The translations under genes and the position numbers were made by a program. A stretch of 64,000 nucleotides of DNA, from NCBI GenBank assembly GCA_963716005.1, contig OY970285.1, positions 1,922,001-1,986,000 on the forward strand. The letters run 5' to 3'. Under the pieces are notes generated by a model. That model worked only from the letters and a program-made list of their open reading frames with translations, was not told the origin of the DNA and did not search any database. Numbering within the stretch: the first letter of the stretch is position 1; every line of letters begins with the position of its first letter. This DNA is from CAVRUF01 sp963716005 (GTDB lineage: Bacteria; Actinomycetota; Thermoleophilia; Gaiellales; Gaiellaceae). Shown here in pieces: positions 8,603 through 17,281 of this stretch.

Positions 8603-9358
8603 CTACGTGACGTCCGCTTCCCAGATCTCTCGCCAGGTGTTCTCGCCGACGACGCCGTCCACGAACAGCTTCTTCTCACGCTGGAACGCGCGGACGACCG
8701 TCTCGGTTTTCTTGTCGAACTTGCCGGTGGGCTCGAGCTTCCACCCCCGCACGACGAGCTGTGCCTGGAACAGGCGAACGTTCTCGTCCACCTTGCGGGC
8801 GTTGTGCTCGCGGTCGAGGTCGACGCCGCCGAACGGCGGGGCCTTCGTCCCCTTCTTCTTCCGTTTCGGGCCGGCGGCTTCACGGTTCACGCCCCTGTTG
8901 CGGCCGAGCCAGAGGGTGACCGCCTCCTGCTGGAGCTTCGGGTCGAACTTCTCGATCGACGGCTTCCCACCCTCGTTCGGCGAGAGCGAGAAGTGCATCG
9001 CGTCCTTCACCGACTTCCAGGCGCCGCCCCAGCCGAAGCCCTCGCTCGTGAACGCCTTCACGAACTCCTTCGGCATGTCGGTGACGAGCTTCCCCGAGGT
9101 GAACGGGTTCGTCTCGGGATTGATGTCAACGGCGCCGGCCCACGCATGCGCCGAAAACGACTTGCCCGAGGTCGTCTTGCGGCAGTTGAAGCTCTCTATC
9201 CGAAAGACCTCGTAGTCGACCACGTAGGCCTTCATCGCCGCGCGCAGAAGCTGATTCGCGCCCTTGCGCTGGAAGGGGATCGTCTTGCCGAAGACCTCGA
9301 CTGCGACGAAGTCTCCTTGCTTGCACGGCTGTCCGAATGCGGCCGTCAGGTCGGCCAT
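8603..9358 (-). CDS. M15-type peptidoglycan peptidase with peptidoglycan-binding domain
   Basis: Predicted L,D-/D,D-carboxypeptidase or endolysin-like enzyme of 251 residues. The zinc motif runs SAHAWAGAVDIN (HxxxxxxD) and GGAWKSVKDAMHFSLS (ExH-type, here DAMHF). A C-terminal PG_binding_1 domain follows (about 185-250: NVRLFQAQLVVRGW, GKFDKKTETVVRAFQ, GVVGENTW). No signal peptide or membrane helix is present, which is unusual for a wall enzyme. Start ATG is 6 bases after TAAAGT (9365-9370), which overlaps the stop codon of the ABC permease. Confidence 0.78.
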   Translation of the reverse strand: MADLTAAFGQPCKQGDFVAVEVFGKTIPFQRKGANQLLRAAMKAYVVDYEVFRIESFNCRKTTSGKSFSAHAWAGAVDINPETNPFTSGKLVTDMPKEFVKAFTSEGFGWGGAWKSVKDAMHFSLSPNEGGKPSIEKFDPKLQQEAVTLWLGRNRGVNREAAGPKRKKKGTKAPPFGGVDLDREHNARKVDENVRLFQAQLVVRGWKLEPTGKFDKKTETVVRAFQREKKLFVDGVVGENTWREIWEADVT

Positions 9359-9364
9359 GGAGCG

Positions 9365-9370
9365 ACTTTA
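9365..9370 (-). promoter_or_regulatory. -10 hexamer TAAAGT of the M15 peptidase
   Basis: TAAAGT on minus, 6 bases before ATG at 9358; its TAA is also the permease stop codon. Confidence 0.5.
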
Positions 9371-10717
9371 CGCCAGAAGGCGCGGCATTGCCACCCGCGC
9401 GAGGGCGCCGAAGCCGAGCGTGAGCGCAACGAGCCAGAGCGCCTCGCGCGCGACGCCGGCCCACGGGTCGAGGTCGTAGAGCGTCGACTCGAAGAGCTCG
9501 ACCGCATGCGCGAACGGGAAGGCGGCGGAAATCCAGGCCGCCGGGCCGACGGAGACCTCCGGGAGGATCCCGAGCAGGATCAGCGGCATCGCCACGAGCA
9601 GGGCGACCAGCGCGGCCGTTCTCGTATCACGCGCGAGGACGCCGAGGAGCACTCCGAACGCCCCGAACGCCGCCGCGGCGAGCGCGAGCCCGAGGATGAG
9701 CGTCGGCACGCGAACCCACGACGCGAACGAGGTCGAGCCCGCGATCGCGAGCACCGTAGCCAGCACGGCCGTGAGCAGCGTCCCGACCGCGACGCCGACG
9801 ACCGTGACGAGCGCGATCTTCTCGGCGACCAGCTCTCCAAGCCGGACGAGCCCGCGCGCCAGGCGGGCAAGCACGTTCTCGTCGCGCTCGGAGGCGATCG
9901 CCCCCGCGGCGACGACGATGCAGAGGAGCGCCATCGTCAGCGCGAGCGCGTAGGCCTGCACCTGCGCCGAAAGGAGCCAGGTGCGCCGCCCTTCGTCGTC
10001 GAGCTTCAGCGTGATCGGGTTCGCCGTCGCGCGCAGCGCCTGGCCGGTCTGGTCGAGCGCGAGCTTCGCCTCGTCGAGGAACGTCTCGAGCTGCGCGATG
10101 TCCTCCTCGGACGCGGGATCGTCGGTGCGGTCTTTCATCTGCGCCAGCAGCCGCTCCGCGCCGGCGAGCCCGACGACGTCGAACTCGTTGCCGAGGAACT
10201 CGCCCGTGCCGCCCTCCTGGATGAGGCGCACGTAGTCGAGGTTCGCCTGGATGTAGGCCTCCTGGAGCTCCCGATTCAGGTTGAAGACGAGCGCCTCGGT
10301 CTGGCGCTCGACGCGGCCGGCGAGCCCGCCGCGGCTCGTGCGGAGGATGACCTCCGGCTGCTCGACCAGGCCGGCGAGCTTCGTGGTGAACCCCTCGGGC
10401 ACGACGATCGTGGCGACGATGTCGCCGCTGCGAAGCGCCTCGTCCGCCTCCTCCTCGGTCATGGGCACGAGATCGACCTCGGTCTCGACGCGGTCGATCA
10501 CCTCGTTCACGTCGAAGGTCTGCCCGCCGACGCTCACCTCGGCGGGGATGCCGTCGAGGTCGACGAAGCCGACGCGCGGGCGGTCGGCGGCGAAGTGCGC
10601 GACGAGGCCGACTAGCAGCGCGACGAGAAGCGGATAGAGGACGAGCGCGACCACGAGCGCGGGCGAGCGGCCGAGAATCCGCAGGTCCTTGCCGAGGAGC
10701 GCGCCGATGCGGGTCAT
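9368..10717 (-). CDS. ABC-2 type exporter permease
   Basis: Membrane half of an ABC exporter, 449 residues. One N-terminal helix (about 18-42), a large extracytoplasmic loop (about 45-250) and a cluster of five or six helices in the last 200 residues match the YhgE/ABC-2 layout. Its ATG overlaps the stop of the ATPase gene (ATGA). Substrate is not evident from the sequence. Confidence 0.85.
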   Translation of the reverse strand: MTRIGALLGKDLRILGRSPALVVALVLYPLLVALLVGLVAHFAADRPRVGFVDLDGIPAEVSVGGQTFDVNEVIDRVETEVDLVPMTEEEADEALRSGDIVATIVVPEGFTTKLAGLVEQPEVILRTSRGGLAGRVERQTEALVFNLNRELQEAYIQANLDYVRLIQEGGTGEFLGNEFDVVGLAGAERLLAQMKDRTDDPASEEDIAQLETFLDEAKLALDQTGQALRATANPITLKLDDEGRRTWLLSAQVQAYALALTMALLCIVVAAGAIASERDENVLARLARGLVRLGELVAEKIALVTVVGVAVGTLLTAVLATVLAIAGSTSFASWVRVPTLILGLALAAAAFGAFGVLLGVLARDTRTAALVALLVAMPLILLGILPEVSVGPAAWISAAFPFAHAVELFESTLYDLDPWAGVAREALWLVALTLGFGALARVAMPRLLA

Positions 10718-11373
10718 CGCGCCGCGTACTCCTCGTAGGAGCCGCGGAAGACGACGCGGCCCGCTTCGAGCTCAGCGACCGAGTCCGCGAGCCGGCCGAC
10801 CTCCTCCGGGTGCTGCGTCGCGAGCACCGCCGCGCCGCCGTGGGCCGCGACCGACTCGACGAGCTCCCACACGCGGGTGCGCTGGGCCGGGTCGAGCGAG
10901 GCGGTCGGCTCGTCGAGGAGCAGCACCTCGGGCTCGGTGAGAAGCGCGACGCCGATGTTCACGCGCTGCTGCTCTCCCGTCGAGAGCTCCCCGGCCGGGC
11001 GGTCGGGCGAGTCGACGGAGATGCGCGCGAGCACCCGCTCCACGGCCGCGTCGGGATCGTCGAGCCCTTCGAGCCGGGCGAAGAGCCGAAGGTTCTCGCG
11101 CGCCGAGAGCCGCCCGTACTGCGCCGGCCGCTGCGGCGCCCAGCCGATCCGGGCGCGGGCGAGCGGCGACGAGACGGTGCCCTCGCTCGGCTCGAGCGCG
11201 CCCGCGAGGATCGAGAGGAGCGTCGACTTCCCGGCGCCGTTCGGCCCCACGAGCGCCAGCGTTTCTCCCGCGTGGACGTCGAGGCTCGTCGGCTCCAGCG
11301 CAATGTGCGTTCCGTACCGCCGCGCGACCCCCTGCGCGGCCAGGACAACGCCGCCGTCCGCCCCTGCTGTCAC
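10714..11373 (-). CDS. ABC transporter ATP-binding protein
   Basis: ATPase partner of the 9368-10717 permease. Walker A is VGPNGAGKST, the Q-loop region IGWAPQRP, the signature LSTGEQQRV, Walker B VLLLDEPTASLD, and the switch histidine ATQHPEE. I use the GTG at 11371-11373, which gives 219 residues beginning just before the domain; the open frame continues upstream into the divergent gene's leader and is not supported there. It is divergent from the M23-like gene with about 44 bases between. Confidence 0.9.
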   Translation of the reverse strand: MTAGADGGVVLAAQGVARRYGTHIALEPTSLDVHAGETLALVGPNGAGKSTLLSILAGALEPSEGTVSSPLARARIGWAPQRPAQYGRLSARENLRLFARLEGLDDPDAAVERVLARISVDSPDRPAGELSTGEQQRVNIGVALLTEPEVLLLDEPTASLDPAQRTRVWELVESVAAHGGAAVLATQHPEEVGRLADSVAELEAGRVVFRGSYEEYAAR

Positions 11374-11417
11374 GGTTTTTCCGGAACGGCGCTCACCTTC
11401 GGCCGATCGTGGTTTCC

Positions 11418-12386
11418 ATGCCTGAACCCTACGATCACGAGGCGACACTGGCCGCTCGCAGGCGGAATCGCGCCGACGACTGGGACTGGCGCCTGACCGA
11501 CGGCGCACTCGCGCTCGAGTGGGAAGAGCCCGATGAAGAGCCGGTTAACGAGGCCGGTCGGCATTTGAACCTGGTGGAGACCTCGGGTACCGTCCTGCGG
11601 ATGGCTCGGCCCGAAGCATTGGGTTTGGCCGCTCGTGCCGCGCTTCGTGAGAAGGAACGCGCAAAGGTGCGCCGGGCTCGACGTCTGGCGGCACTGGTGG
11701 TCGTCGGAGCGGTTGCTCTCGTCGTCCTCCTCCTCACGGCATTCGCAAGCACCGGCGGTAAGACCGTCTCCCAGGCCACCGGCCCCGCGCCGGCCCAGCG
11801 GCTCCTGCCGTCCGGCCCGCCGCGCCCGCAGGTCGTCGCGGTGAACGACACGCTGAGGATTCAGCTGCCGATCAACCAGGGCCGCGTCACCGCGATCGGC
11901 TACCACGCCTCCGGCACGACCGCGCTGGCGCTCGATCCCGTCGGCTCGCAGAAGAACGCCGGCATCTTCGGGCGGCTCGGCCAGCGGCTCTTCGGCTCGG
12001 ACGGGTCCGGGATCCGCTACTACCAGCTCGAAGGCGGCACCGGCCCGAAAACGGGCGGGATCGACATCGGCGCCCCGGTCGGGACCGACGTGTACGCGCC
12101 CGTGGACGGAACCGTGATCGCGATCTCCGACCGCATCCTCGACGGGGTGCCGCACGGCAAGCAGATCGAGATCCAGCCGGCGGGCAACCCGAGCATCGTC
12201 GTCCTGCTCACGAACCTCTCCGCCGATCCGGCGCTCAGCGTCGGCTCGACCGTGATCGCCGCCCGCTCGAAGCTCGGACGGCTGATCGACCTCTCGGCCG
12301 TCGAGCGCGCCGCGCTCGCGGGCCACACGCAGGACGAGGGCCAGCACGTGCACATCGAGGCACGCCGGGCCGCGGCCACGCCCTAG
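11418..12386 (+). CDS. Membrane-anchored degenerate LytM/M23 domain protein
   Basis: A 322-residue protein: charged cytoplasmic N-terminus, one helix near residues 92-114 (AALVVVGAVALVVLLLTAF), then an extracytoplasmic M23-like fold (TGGIDIGAPVGTDVYAPVDGT to QHVHIEA). In active M23 enzymes the first motif is HxGxD and a second His follows in YxHL. Here the positions read T (TGGID) and N (LLTNL); only HVHIE is kept. It therefore probably binds or regulates rather than cuts peptidoglycan. A GTG at 11409 is an alternative start. Confidence 0.7.
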   Translation: MPEPYDHEATLAARRRNRADDWDWRLTDGALALEWEEPDEEPVNEAGRHLNLVETSGTVLRMARPEALGLAARAALREKERAKVRRARRLAALVVVGAVALVVLLLTAFASTGGKTVSQATGPAPAQRLLPSGPPRPQVVAVNDTLRIQLPINQGRVTAIGYHASGTTALALDPVGSQKNAGIFGRLGQRLFGSDGSGIRYYQLEGGTGPKTGGIDIGAPVGTDVYAPVDGTVIAISDRILDGVPHGKQIEIQPAGNPSIVVLLTNLSADPALSVGSTVIAARSKLGRLIDLSAVERAALAGHTQDEGQHVHIEARRAAATP

Positions 12387-12396
12387 ATCGCCACCG

Positions 12397-13179
12397 GTGC
12401 GGATCCTCTTTCTGGGCGACGTGTTCGGCGCTCCCGGCCGCCGGGCCGTCGAGACCCGCCTCCGCGACCTGCGCGACGAGCTCGAGATCGACCTCTGCAT
12501 CGTGAACGGCGAGAACGCCGCGGACGGAATCGGCCTGACCGCGAAGCTCGCCCAGAAGCTCCTCGACGCGGGCGCCGACGCGATCACGCTCGGCAACCAC
12601 GTCTGGCGCCAGCGCGACCTCGTCCCGTTCCTCGACGAGTCGGACCGGATCGTCCGCCCCGCGAACCTGGGCGGAGCGGGAACGCCGGGCAAAGGCCTCA
12701 CGGTCGTCCCCGCCCGCGACGGGACCCCGGTCGCCGTGCTGAACCTCCAGGGGCAGCTCTTCCTCGAGGTCGCCCACCACCCGTTCGTGGTCGTGGACGA
12801 GCTCGTCGCCGAGGCGCGCAAGCTCTCGCCGATCGTGGTCGTGGACTTCCACGCCGAGGCGACGAGCGAGAAGATCGCGCTCGCCCGCGTGCTCGACGGC
12901 CGCGTCACCGCGGTGCTCGGGACGCACACGCACGTGCAGACGAACGACGCCCGCGTCCTCCCCGGCGGCACGGCGGCGATCACCGACGCCGGGATGACCG
13001 GCCCGCACGACTCGGTGATCGGCGTGAAGGCCGAGCTCGCGATCCAGCGGATGAAGACCGGCCGGCCGGTGCGCTTCCACCCGGCCGAGGGCGACGTGCG
13101 GATCGAGGGGGTCGTGGTCGAGTGCGGCGCCGACGGCCGCGCTACGTCGTGCGAGCCGGTCCGCGTCTTCGTTGGATGA
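12397..13179 (+). CDS. YmdB-family metallophosphoesterase
   Basis: Dinuclear metal phosphodiesterase; Bacillus YmdB hydrolyses 2',3'-cyclic nucleotides. It has 260 residues. Metal motifs are FLGDVFGAPGRR at the start, NGENAADGIG, TLGNHVW, DFHAEATSEK and GTHTHVQT. The GTG start is 11 bases after the previous stop; TAGATC sits 7 bases upstream, a near-match to the leaderless pattern. Its 3' end overlaps the convergent glycosyltransferase-like gene by 38 bases. Confidence 0.9.
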   Translation: MRILFLGDVFGAPGRRAVETRLRDLRDELEIDLCIVNGENAADGIGLTAKLAQKLLDAGADAITLGNHVWRQRDLVPFLDESDRIVRPANLGGAGTPGKGLTVVPARDGTPVAVLNLQGQLFLEVAHHPFVVVDELVAEARKLSPIVVVDFHAEATSEKIALARVLDGRVTAVLGTHTHVQTNDARVLPGGTAAITDAGMTGPHDSVIGVKAELAIQRMKTGRPVRFHPAEGDVRIEGVVVECGADGRATSCEPVRVFVG

Positions 13180-14380
13180 GCGGCAGGATCGTCAGGAAGA
13201 GCGCCACGAGCAGCAGGTCGCGGAGGAAGACGAGCCACGTCGTCCGCTGCAGGTTCGCGACCTCCCAGTAGCGGTACGGGAACCAGAGCTGCGTCACGAC
13301 GAGCGTCGCCGCGAAGAGGCCGAGCTGGAGGTAGGCGCGGCGTAGCACGAGGAACGGCGCCAGCGGCAGGAGCCAGATGAGGAACTGCGGCGAGAGCACC
13401 TTCCCGAAGGCGATGAACGCGCACACCGCCGCGGCCGATGCGATGAGGAGCGGCTCCTTGCCGCGGTCGGAACGGGCGAAGACGATCCAGACGGCCACGA
13501 TCGCGAGCGCCTGGAGCACCGTCTGCACGGTCGCGAACGTGTCGGGCAGCGGTCCGGCAAGGTTCTGCGACCCGAAGGTCGAGACGACCGTCGCGTCGTA
13601 GATCTGCGTCCGGTGCGCGGCCAGGAGGAGCGATGCGCCGAGGCTCTCGATCTGGAGCGGCCGGTCGGTCTGGCGCGTGATGCTGTCCACGACCCCGCCG
13701 GGCGCGGCCAGGAGGAACGGTCCGAAGACGACGAGGAGGACCGCAGCGAAGACGCCGAGCGAGATGAGCGTCTCCCGCGGTCCGCGCCTCCTCCAGACGT
13801 AGAGCACGCCGAGCGGGAGCAACACGAGCGGAAAGATCTTCGTGGCGACCGCGGCGCCGAGCAGGCCGAGGCCAAGTCGCATCCGGTCGTGCACGAGCGC
13901 CGCGAGCGAGGCGGCGACGAGGAGCACCGGCCACAGATCGAAGCGGCTGAGGATCAGCGGGCCGATGAGGAGCGGCGTGAGCGCCGCCAGGAGCACCCCT
14001 CCGTAGAGCGCGGCCGGCGGCGCGCCCACCCCGTAGAGCGCGAGCGCGACGAGCACGACCGTCGCCGCTCCGAGCACGAGCATGAGCACGTCGAAGAGCT
14101 CGTCGTACGACTCGTCGGACCCCACCTCAGGGATCAGAAAGACCGGCAGCGCGCCGGGCGGGTACTCGAGCTCGAAGTCGCGGTACGGCACCTCGCCGCG
14201 GGTCATCGCGCCGCCGTAGTTCTGGTACACGGGCGTGTCGACGATCTTCACGTCGTCGAACGGCCCCGTGTGCAGGAGCGCCCACGACAGGGCGAAGATC
14301 GCGAGCCCGATCGCGGCCGCGGTCACCCAGGCGAGCGGATCAGGCTGCGGGGATGGGCTCTGGGGCGGGCTCGCCGTCAT
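13142..14380 (-). CDS. Multi-helix membrane glycosyltransferase-like protein (GT87/DUF2029 type)
   Basis: A 412-residue polytopic membrane protein with about ten helices. The extracytoplasmic segment after helix 1 reads DTPVYQNYGGAMTRGEVPYRDFELEYPPG, with the acidic pattern typical of lipid-linked sugar transferases. ATKIFPLVLLPLG and FGKVLSPQFLIWLLP are further GT87-like segments. It overlaps the next gene's 3' end by 41 bases (14340-14380), and follows it in the same operon with a GtrA protein, so a wall or lipid glycan role is likely. Confidence 0.7.
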   Translation of the reverse strand: MTASPPQSPSPQPDPLAWVTAAAIGLAIFALSWALLHTGPFDDVKIVDTPVYQNYGGAMTRGEVPYRDFELEYPPGALPVFLIPEVGSDESYDELFDVLMLVLGAATVVLVALALYGVGAPPAALYGGVLLAALTPLLIGPLILSRFDLWPVLLVAASLAALVHDRMRLGLGLLGAAVATKIFPLVLLPLGVLYVWRRRGPRETLISLGVFAAVLLVVFGPFLLAAPGGVVDSITRQTDRPLQIESLGASLLLAAHRTQIYDATVVSTFGSQNLAGPLPDTFATVQTVLQALAIVAVWIVFARSDRGKEPLLIASAAAVCAFIAFGKVLSPQFLIWLLPLAPFLVLRRAYLQLGLFAATLVVTQLWFPYRYWEVANLQRTTWLVFLRDLLLVALFLTILPLIQRRRGPARTT

Positions 14381-16139
14381 CGGCGGGCGGCTCCGGCTCC
14401 TCGATCAGCTTCCGGCCCACGGGAACCGTGGCGAAGAGCGCGATCGCGACGAAGGGGAAGAACCACGGGATGTAGAGGTAGAACCAGTGCGTCAGCACGA
14501 TCTCGAAGCCGATCATGAGCACCCCGGAGAGCGCGGCGATCTGGAGCGGGCTCTTGTCCCGCGGCACGAAGTAGAGGGCGCAAGCGCCCGCGAGGAGCAG
14601 GATCTTCAGGAAGCCCTGGACGAGCGCGAGATCCGGGTAGTGGTACTGGTCCCAGTCCCAGATCGAGAACGGCGACGGGCGCGTCAGCTGCCAGCCGAAG
14701 GTGCGATCCCAGAAGACGCGCGCGGCGTGGCCGGGGTCCGGCTCGAGGAAGAGGACCCAGGCAATCGCCAGCGTCGCCGCGAGGAAGCCGAGCTCGAAGA
14801 GCAGGAGCCGTTTTCCCGCGTCCTTTCCGGTCCCGCGCGGATACGACGCCCAGAGCGGCACGAGCAGGAAGCCCGAGAACTTGGCCCAGCCGGCGAGCGC
14901 GGTGAACGCGCCGCGCGACGGGGCGGACGAGAGTAACCAGAAGCCCCAGATGAGGATCACCGGCATGACCGCGTCGTTCGAGTTCGAGTTCGAGACGTAC
15001 TGCGTGAACGGATAGGCGGCCCAGGCGAACGCGAGCGTGGCCGCGAGCCTGTTCCCCCCGAAGCGGCGGCCGACGAGCGCGAGTCCCACGATCGCGAGCA
15101 GGTCGAGCAGGATCGACGTGAAGTGCGCGGCCGGAAGATCGTCCCAGTGTCCGGTCCAGCCGAAGATCAGGTAGCCGGGGACGTAGGCGAGGTAGGTAAC
15201 CGGTCCGTACGTGTCGCCGCGCCCGTTCGCCGACTCGCAGCGGCCGTTCGTCTGGATGCGCTCGCGCACGTAGCCCGTCGCGTCGGCGGGGCCGCACTCC
15301 TTGCCGGAGTCGGTCGGCATGTTCCCGTACGGCGATTCGCCCTGGGCGACGATCCGCTGCGCGCCGATCACGCTCGCGTAGCCGACGTCGATCGTGTTCG
15401 AGCCCTCGATGTTCAGCCCGACCCGGAAGCCGACCGCGAGAACGGTCGCGCCGACGAGCAGCCAGACCGGCCAGACCGGGCGCGCAGTCTCGGTGGGCTT
15501 GCGCTTCCAGGTGATCCAGAGGAGCCGTCCGATCAGATAGGCCATCGGCGGATAGACGAGCGGCATCGCCCGGAAGACCTCGCCGCGGTTGAAGAACGCG
15601 AGCGAGACGGTGAACGAGAGCAGCACGAGCAGGTCGACCGTGCGAATCGAGAAGAACCGGCGCCAGTCGGCGAGCCCGATGAAGAAGAGGGCGCAGAAGG
15701 CGAACCAGACGAGCGGGTTGTTGATGTCGGCGCCGAACGCGCCCTTCACGCCCCGCGCCATCCCCCACGCGACCTGCGGGCCCGTCCACGGATCCTTCAC
15801 CTGGCCGCTCGCGTCGTCGACCTTCGCCTCGACGATCTGTCCCGCCTTGCCCGCCACCCAGACCTTCACCTGCCAGTAGCGCTGCTCCTCCTTGAACGTC
15901 GCCTGCTTGGTGAGCTTCTCGCCCTCGTAGCGGGCGATCCAGTCGGCGATCTTCGGGTTCGCCAGCGCCGCCTCGATCGCCGTCTCCTCGGTCAGCCGCT
16001 CGCCGTTTTGGCCCTGCGGGACGAACGGCGTCTGGATGAGGTTTCCGTCGGCGTCGTACGCGGGCGCGACCTGAGCCGCCGCCACGCACGGCGCCGCGAG
16101 CGCGAGCGCGACGAGCGCAAGCGCGACACGGCCGATCAA
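14340..16139 (-). CDS. Membrane protein: PepSY-like domain joined to glycosyltransferase-like membrane domain
   Basis: A 599-residue protein with signal sequence (VALALVALALAAPCVAA). Residues of about 40-120 form a PepSY-like unit (TEETAIEAALANPKIADW, YWQVKVWVAGKAG, AKVDDASGQV). The rest is polytopic, with GEVFRAMPLVYPPMAYLIG, GDTYGPVTYLAYVPGYL and a ten-helix pattern as in lipid-linked sugar transferases. I chose TTG at 16137-16139, which overlaps the GtrA stop (TTGA) and directly precedes the signal peptide; the longer frame upstream is shadow of gtrA. The domain pairing is unusual. Confidence 0.65.
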   Translation of the reverse strand: MIGRVALALVALALAAPCVAAAQVAPAYDADGNLIQTPFVPQGQNGERLTEETAIEAALANPKIADWIARYEGEKLTKQATFKEEQRYWQVKVWVAGKAGQIVEAKVDDASGQVKDPWTGPQVAWGMARGVKGAFGADINNPLVWFAFCALFFIGLADWRRFFSIRTVDLLVLLSFTVSLAFFNRGEVFRAMPLVYPPMAYLIGRLLWITWKRKPTETARPVWPVWLLVGATVLAVGFRVGLNIEGSNTIDVGYASVIGAQRIVAQGESPYGNMPTDSGKECGPADATGYVRERIQTNGRCESANGRGDTYGPVTYLAYVPGYLIFGWTGHWDDLPAAHFTSILLDLLAIVGLALVGRRFGGNRLAATLAFAWAAYPFTQYVSNSNSNDAVMPVILIWGFWLLSSAPSRGAFTALAGWAKFSGFLLVPLWASYPRGTGKDAGKRLLLFELGFLAATLAIAWVLFLEPDPGHAARVFWDRTFGWQLTRPSPFSIWDWDQYHYPDLALVQGFLKILLLAGACALYFVPRDKSPLQIAALSGVLMIGFEIVLTHWFYLYIPWFFPFVAIALFATVPVGRKLIEEPEPPADDGEPAPEPIPAA

Positions 16140-16594
16140 GCGCGCCGGAAGCTCCAGAGCTTGTTGACCGCGAAGTTCCACGGGGTCACGACGACGATGG
16201 CGATCGCCTGCGCGGGAACCTCCTCGAGGCCCGCGGCGACGAGCAGGCGCAGGACGACCAGGTTCGCGGCCAGCGCGACGGTCGAGACCGCGAGGAACTT
16301 CGCCCCCTGGTGGACGAGGCTGCCGCGCTGCCGGCGGAAGGTCCAGATGCGGTTCCACGCGTAGTTGTTCGTCACGGCGACGAGGAAGGAGCACACCGCG
16401 GCGAGGAGGTAGTAGACGTCGAACGCGACGACGAGCGTCGAGAAGACGGCCAGGTTGACCACGTAGCCCGACGCGCCGACCGCGGCGAACTTGGCGAGCT
16501 GCATCCAGTTGGCCGAGCGCCCGAGGGCGAGCCTCAGCCGGCCGTGGCCGGGGGCTACCGGAGTTGCTGATGCCGCATCGGACTCGGATGTCAC
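16136..16594 (-). CDS. GtrA-family flippase-like membrane protein
   Basis: A 152-residue, four-helix protein. The GtrA signature is FAAVGASGYVVNLAVF near residue 37 and NYAWNRIWTFRR near 78, repeated as WNFAVNKLWSFRR at the C-terminus. GtrA proteins are thought to move polyprenyl-linked sugars across the membrane, which fits the two downstream glycosyltransferase-like proteins. Start GTG is 6 bases after TACGCT (16601-16606). Confidence 0.88.
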   Translation of the reverse strand: MTSESDAASATPVAPGHGRLRLALGRSANWMQLAKFAAVGASGYVVNLAVFSTLVVAFDVYYLLAAVCSFLVAVTNNYAWNRIWTFRRQRGSLVHQGAKFLAVSTVALAANLVVLRLLVAAGLEEVPAQAIAIVVVTPWNFAVNKLWSFRRA

Positions 16595-16600
16595 CCGTAA

Positions 16601-16606
16601 AGCGTA
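16601..16606 (-). promoter_or_regulatory. -10 hexamer TACGCT of the gtrA operon
   Basis: TACGCT on minus, 6 bases before the GTG at 16594; no ribosome-binding site. Confidence 0.55.
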
Positions 16607-16624
16607 GACCTCAGCGGGCCGCGA

Positions 16625-17281
16625 TCAGCCCCACAACGCGCGCGCGCCGACGAGCGGGACGAACTTGCACGGAACGGAGCGCGCCACGGCGGGCCCTTCC
16701 GGGCTGCGCACGACGACGGTCAGGCGCTGCTCCTGCTGGGTGCCGATCGGCAGGACGAGCCGTCCGCCGGGGACGAGCTGGTCGTAGAGCGGAGGCGGCG
16801 GCTCGGGCGACGCGGCGGCCGCGATGATCGCGTCGTAGGGCGCGAACTCCTCGAGCCCGAAGCAGCCGTCGCCGTCGTGGACGTGCACCGCGCCGTAGCC
16901 CGCCGCCTCGAGCCGCTGCCGTGCCTTGGCGGCCAAAGCAGGCAGCCGCTCGATCGTGTGCACGGACGCGCCGAGCTCCCGGAGGACGGCCGCGCCGTAG
17001 CCGGAACCGGTGCCGATGTCGAGCACGCGATGTCCCTCCTGCACGCCCGCCGCCTGGATCATCAGCGCGACCATGTAGGGCTGCGAGATCGTCTGGCCCC
17101 AGCCGATGAGGATCGGCTTGTCGTCGTAGGCGTACCGCTTGTCGTCGAGGTCGAGAAACTCCTCGCGCGGCACCCGGCCCATCGCCGCGAGGAGCCGTGC
17201 ATCGCGAATCCCGCGCGCGCGCAGCTGCTCGACCACCATCTCGGCGCGGAGCCCTTCGAAGTCAGGCCGGTAGAGCGGCAT
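16625..17281 (-). CDS. pcm: Protein-L-isoaspartate O-methyltransferase
   Basis: Repairs isoaspartyl residues in aged proteins using SAM. It has 218 residues. Motifs: VPREEFLDLDDKRYAYDD, the pre-motif GWGQTISQPYMVALM that binds the isoAsp substrate, LDIGTGSGYGAAVL (SAM loop) and IIAAAASPEPPPPLYDQL. Its start overlaps the 3' end of the upstream phosphodiesterase gene by 20 bases, so the two are co-transcribed. Confidence 0.93.
   Translation of the reverse strand: MPLYRPDFEGLRAEMVVEQLRARGIRDARLLAAMGRVPREEFLDLDDKRYAYDDKPILIGWGQTISQPYMVALMIQAAGVQEGHRVLDIGTGSGYGAAVLRELGASVHTIERLPALAAKARQRLEAAGYGAVHVHDGDGCFGLEEFAPYDAIIAAAASPEPPPPLYDQLVPGGRLVLPIGTQQEQRLTVVVRSPEGPAVARSVPCKFVPLVGARALWG

Noticed and set aside
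8294..10615. A 773-residue plus-strand open frame
   Set aside because: Antisense to acyl-CoA dehydrogenase, M15 peptidase and ABC permease. Composition is the Arg/Glu/Asp pattern of a mirror frame in G+C-rich DNA.
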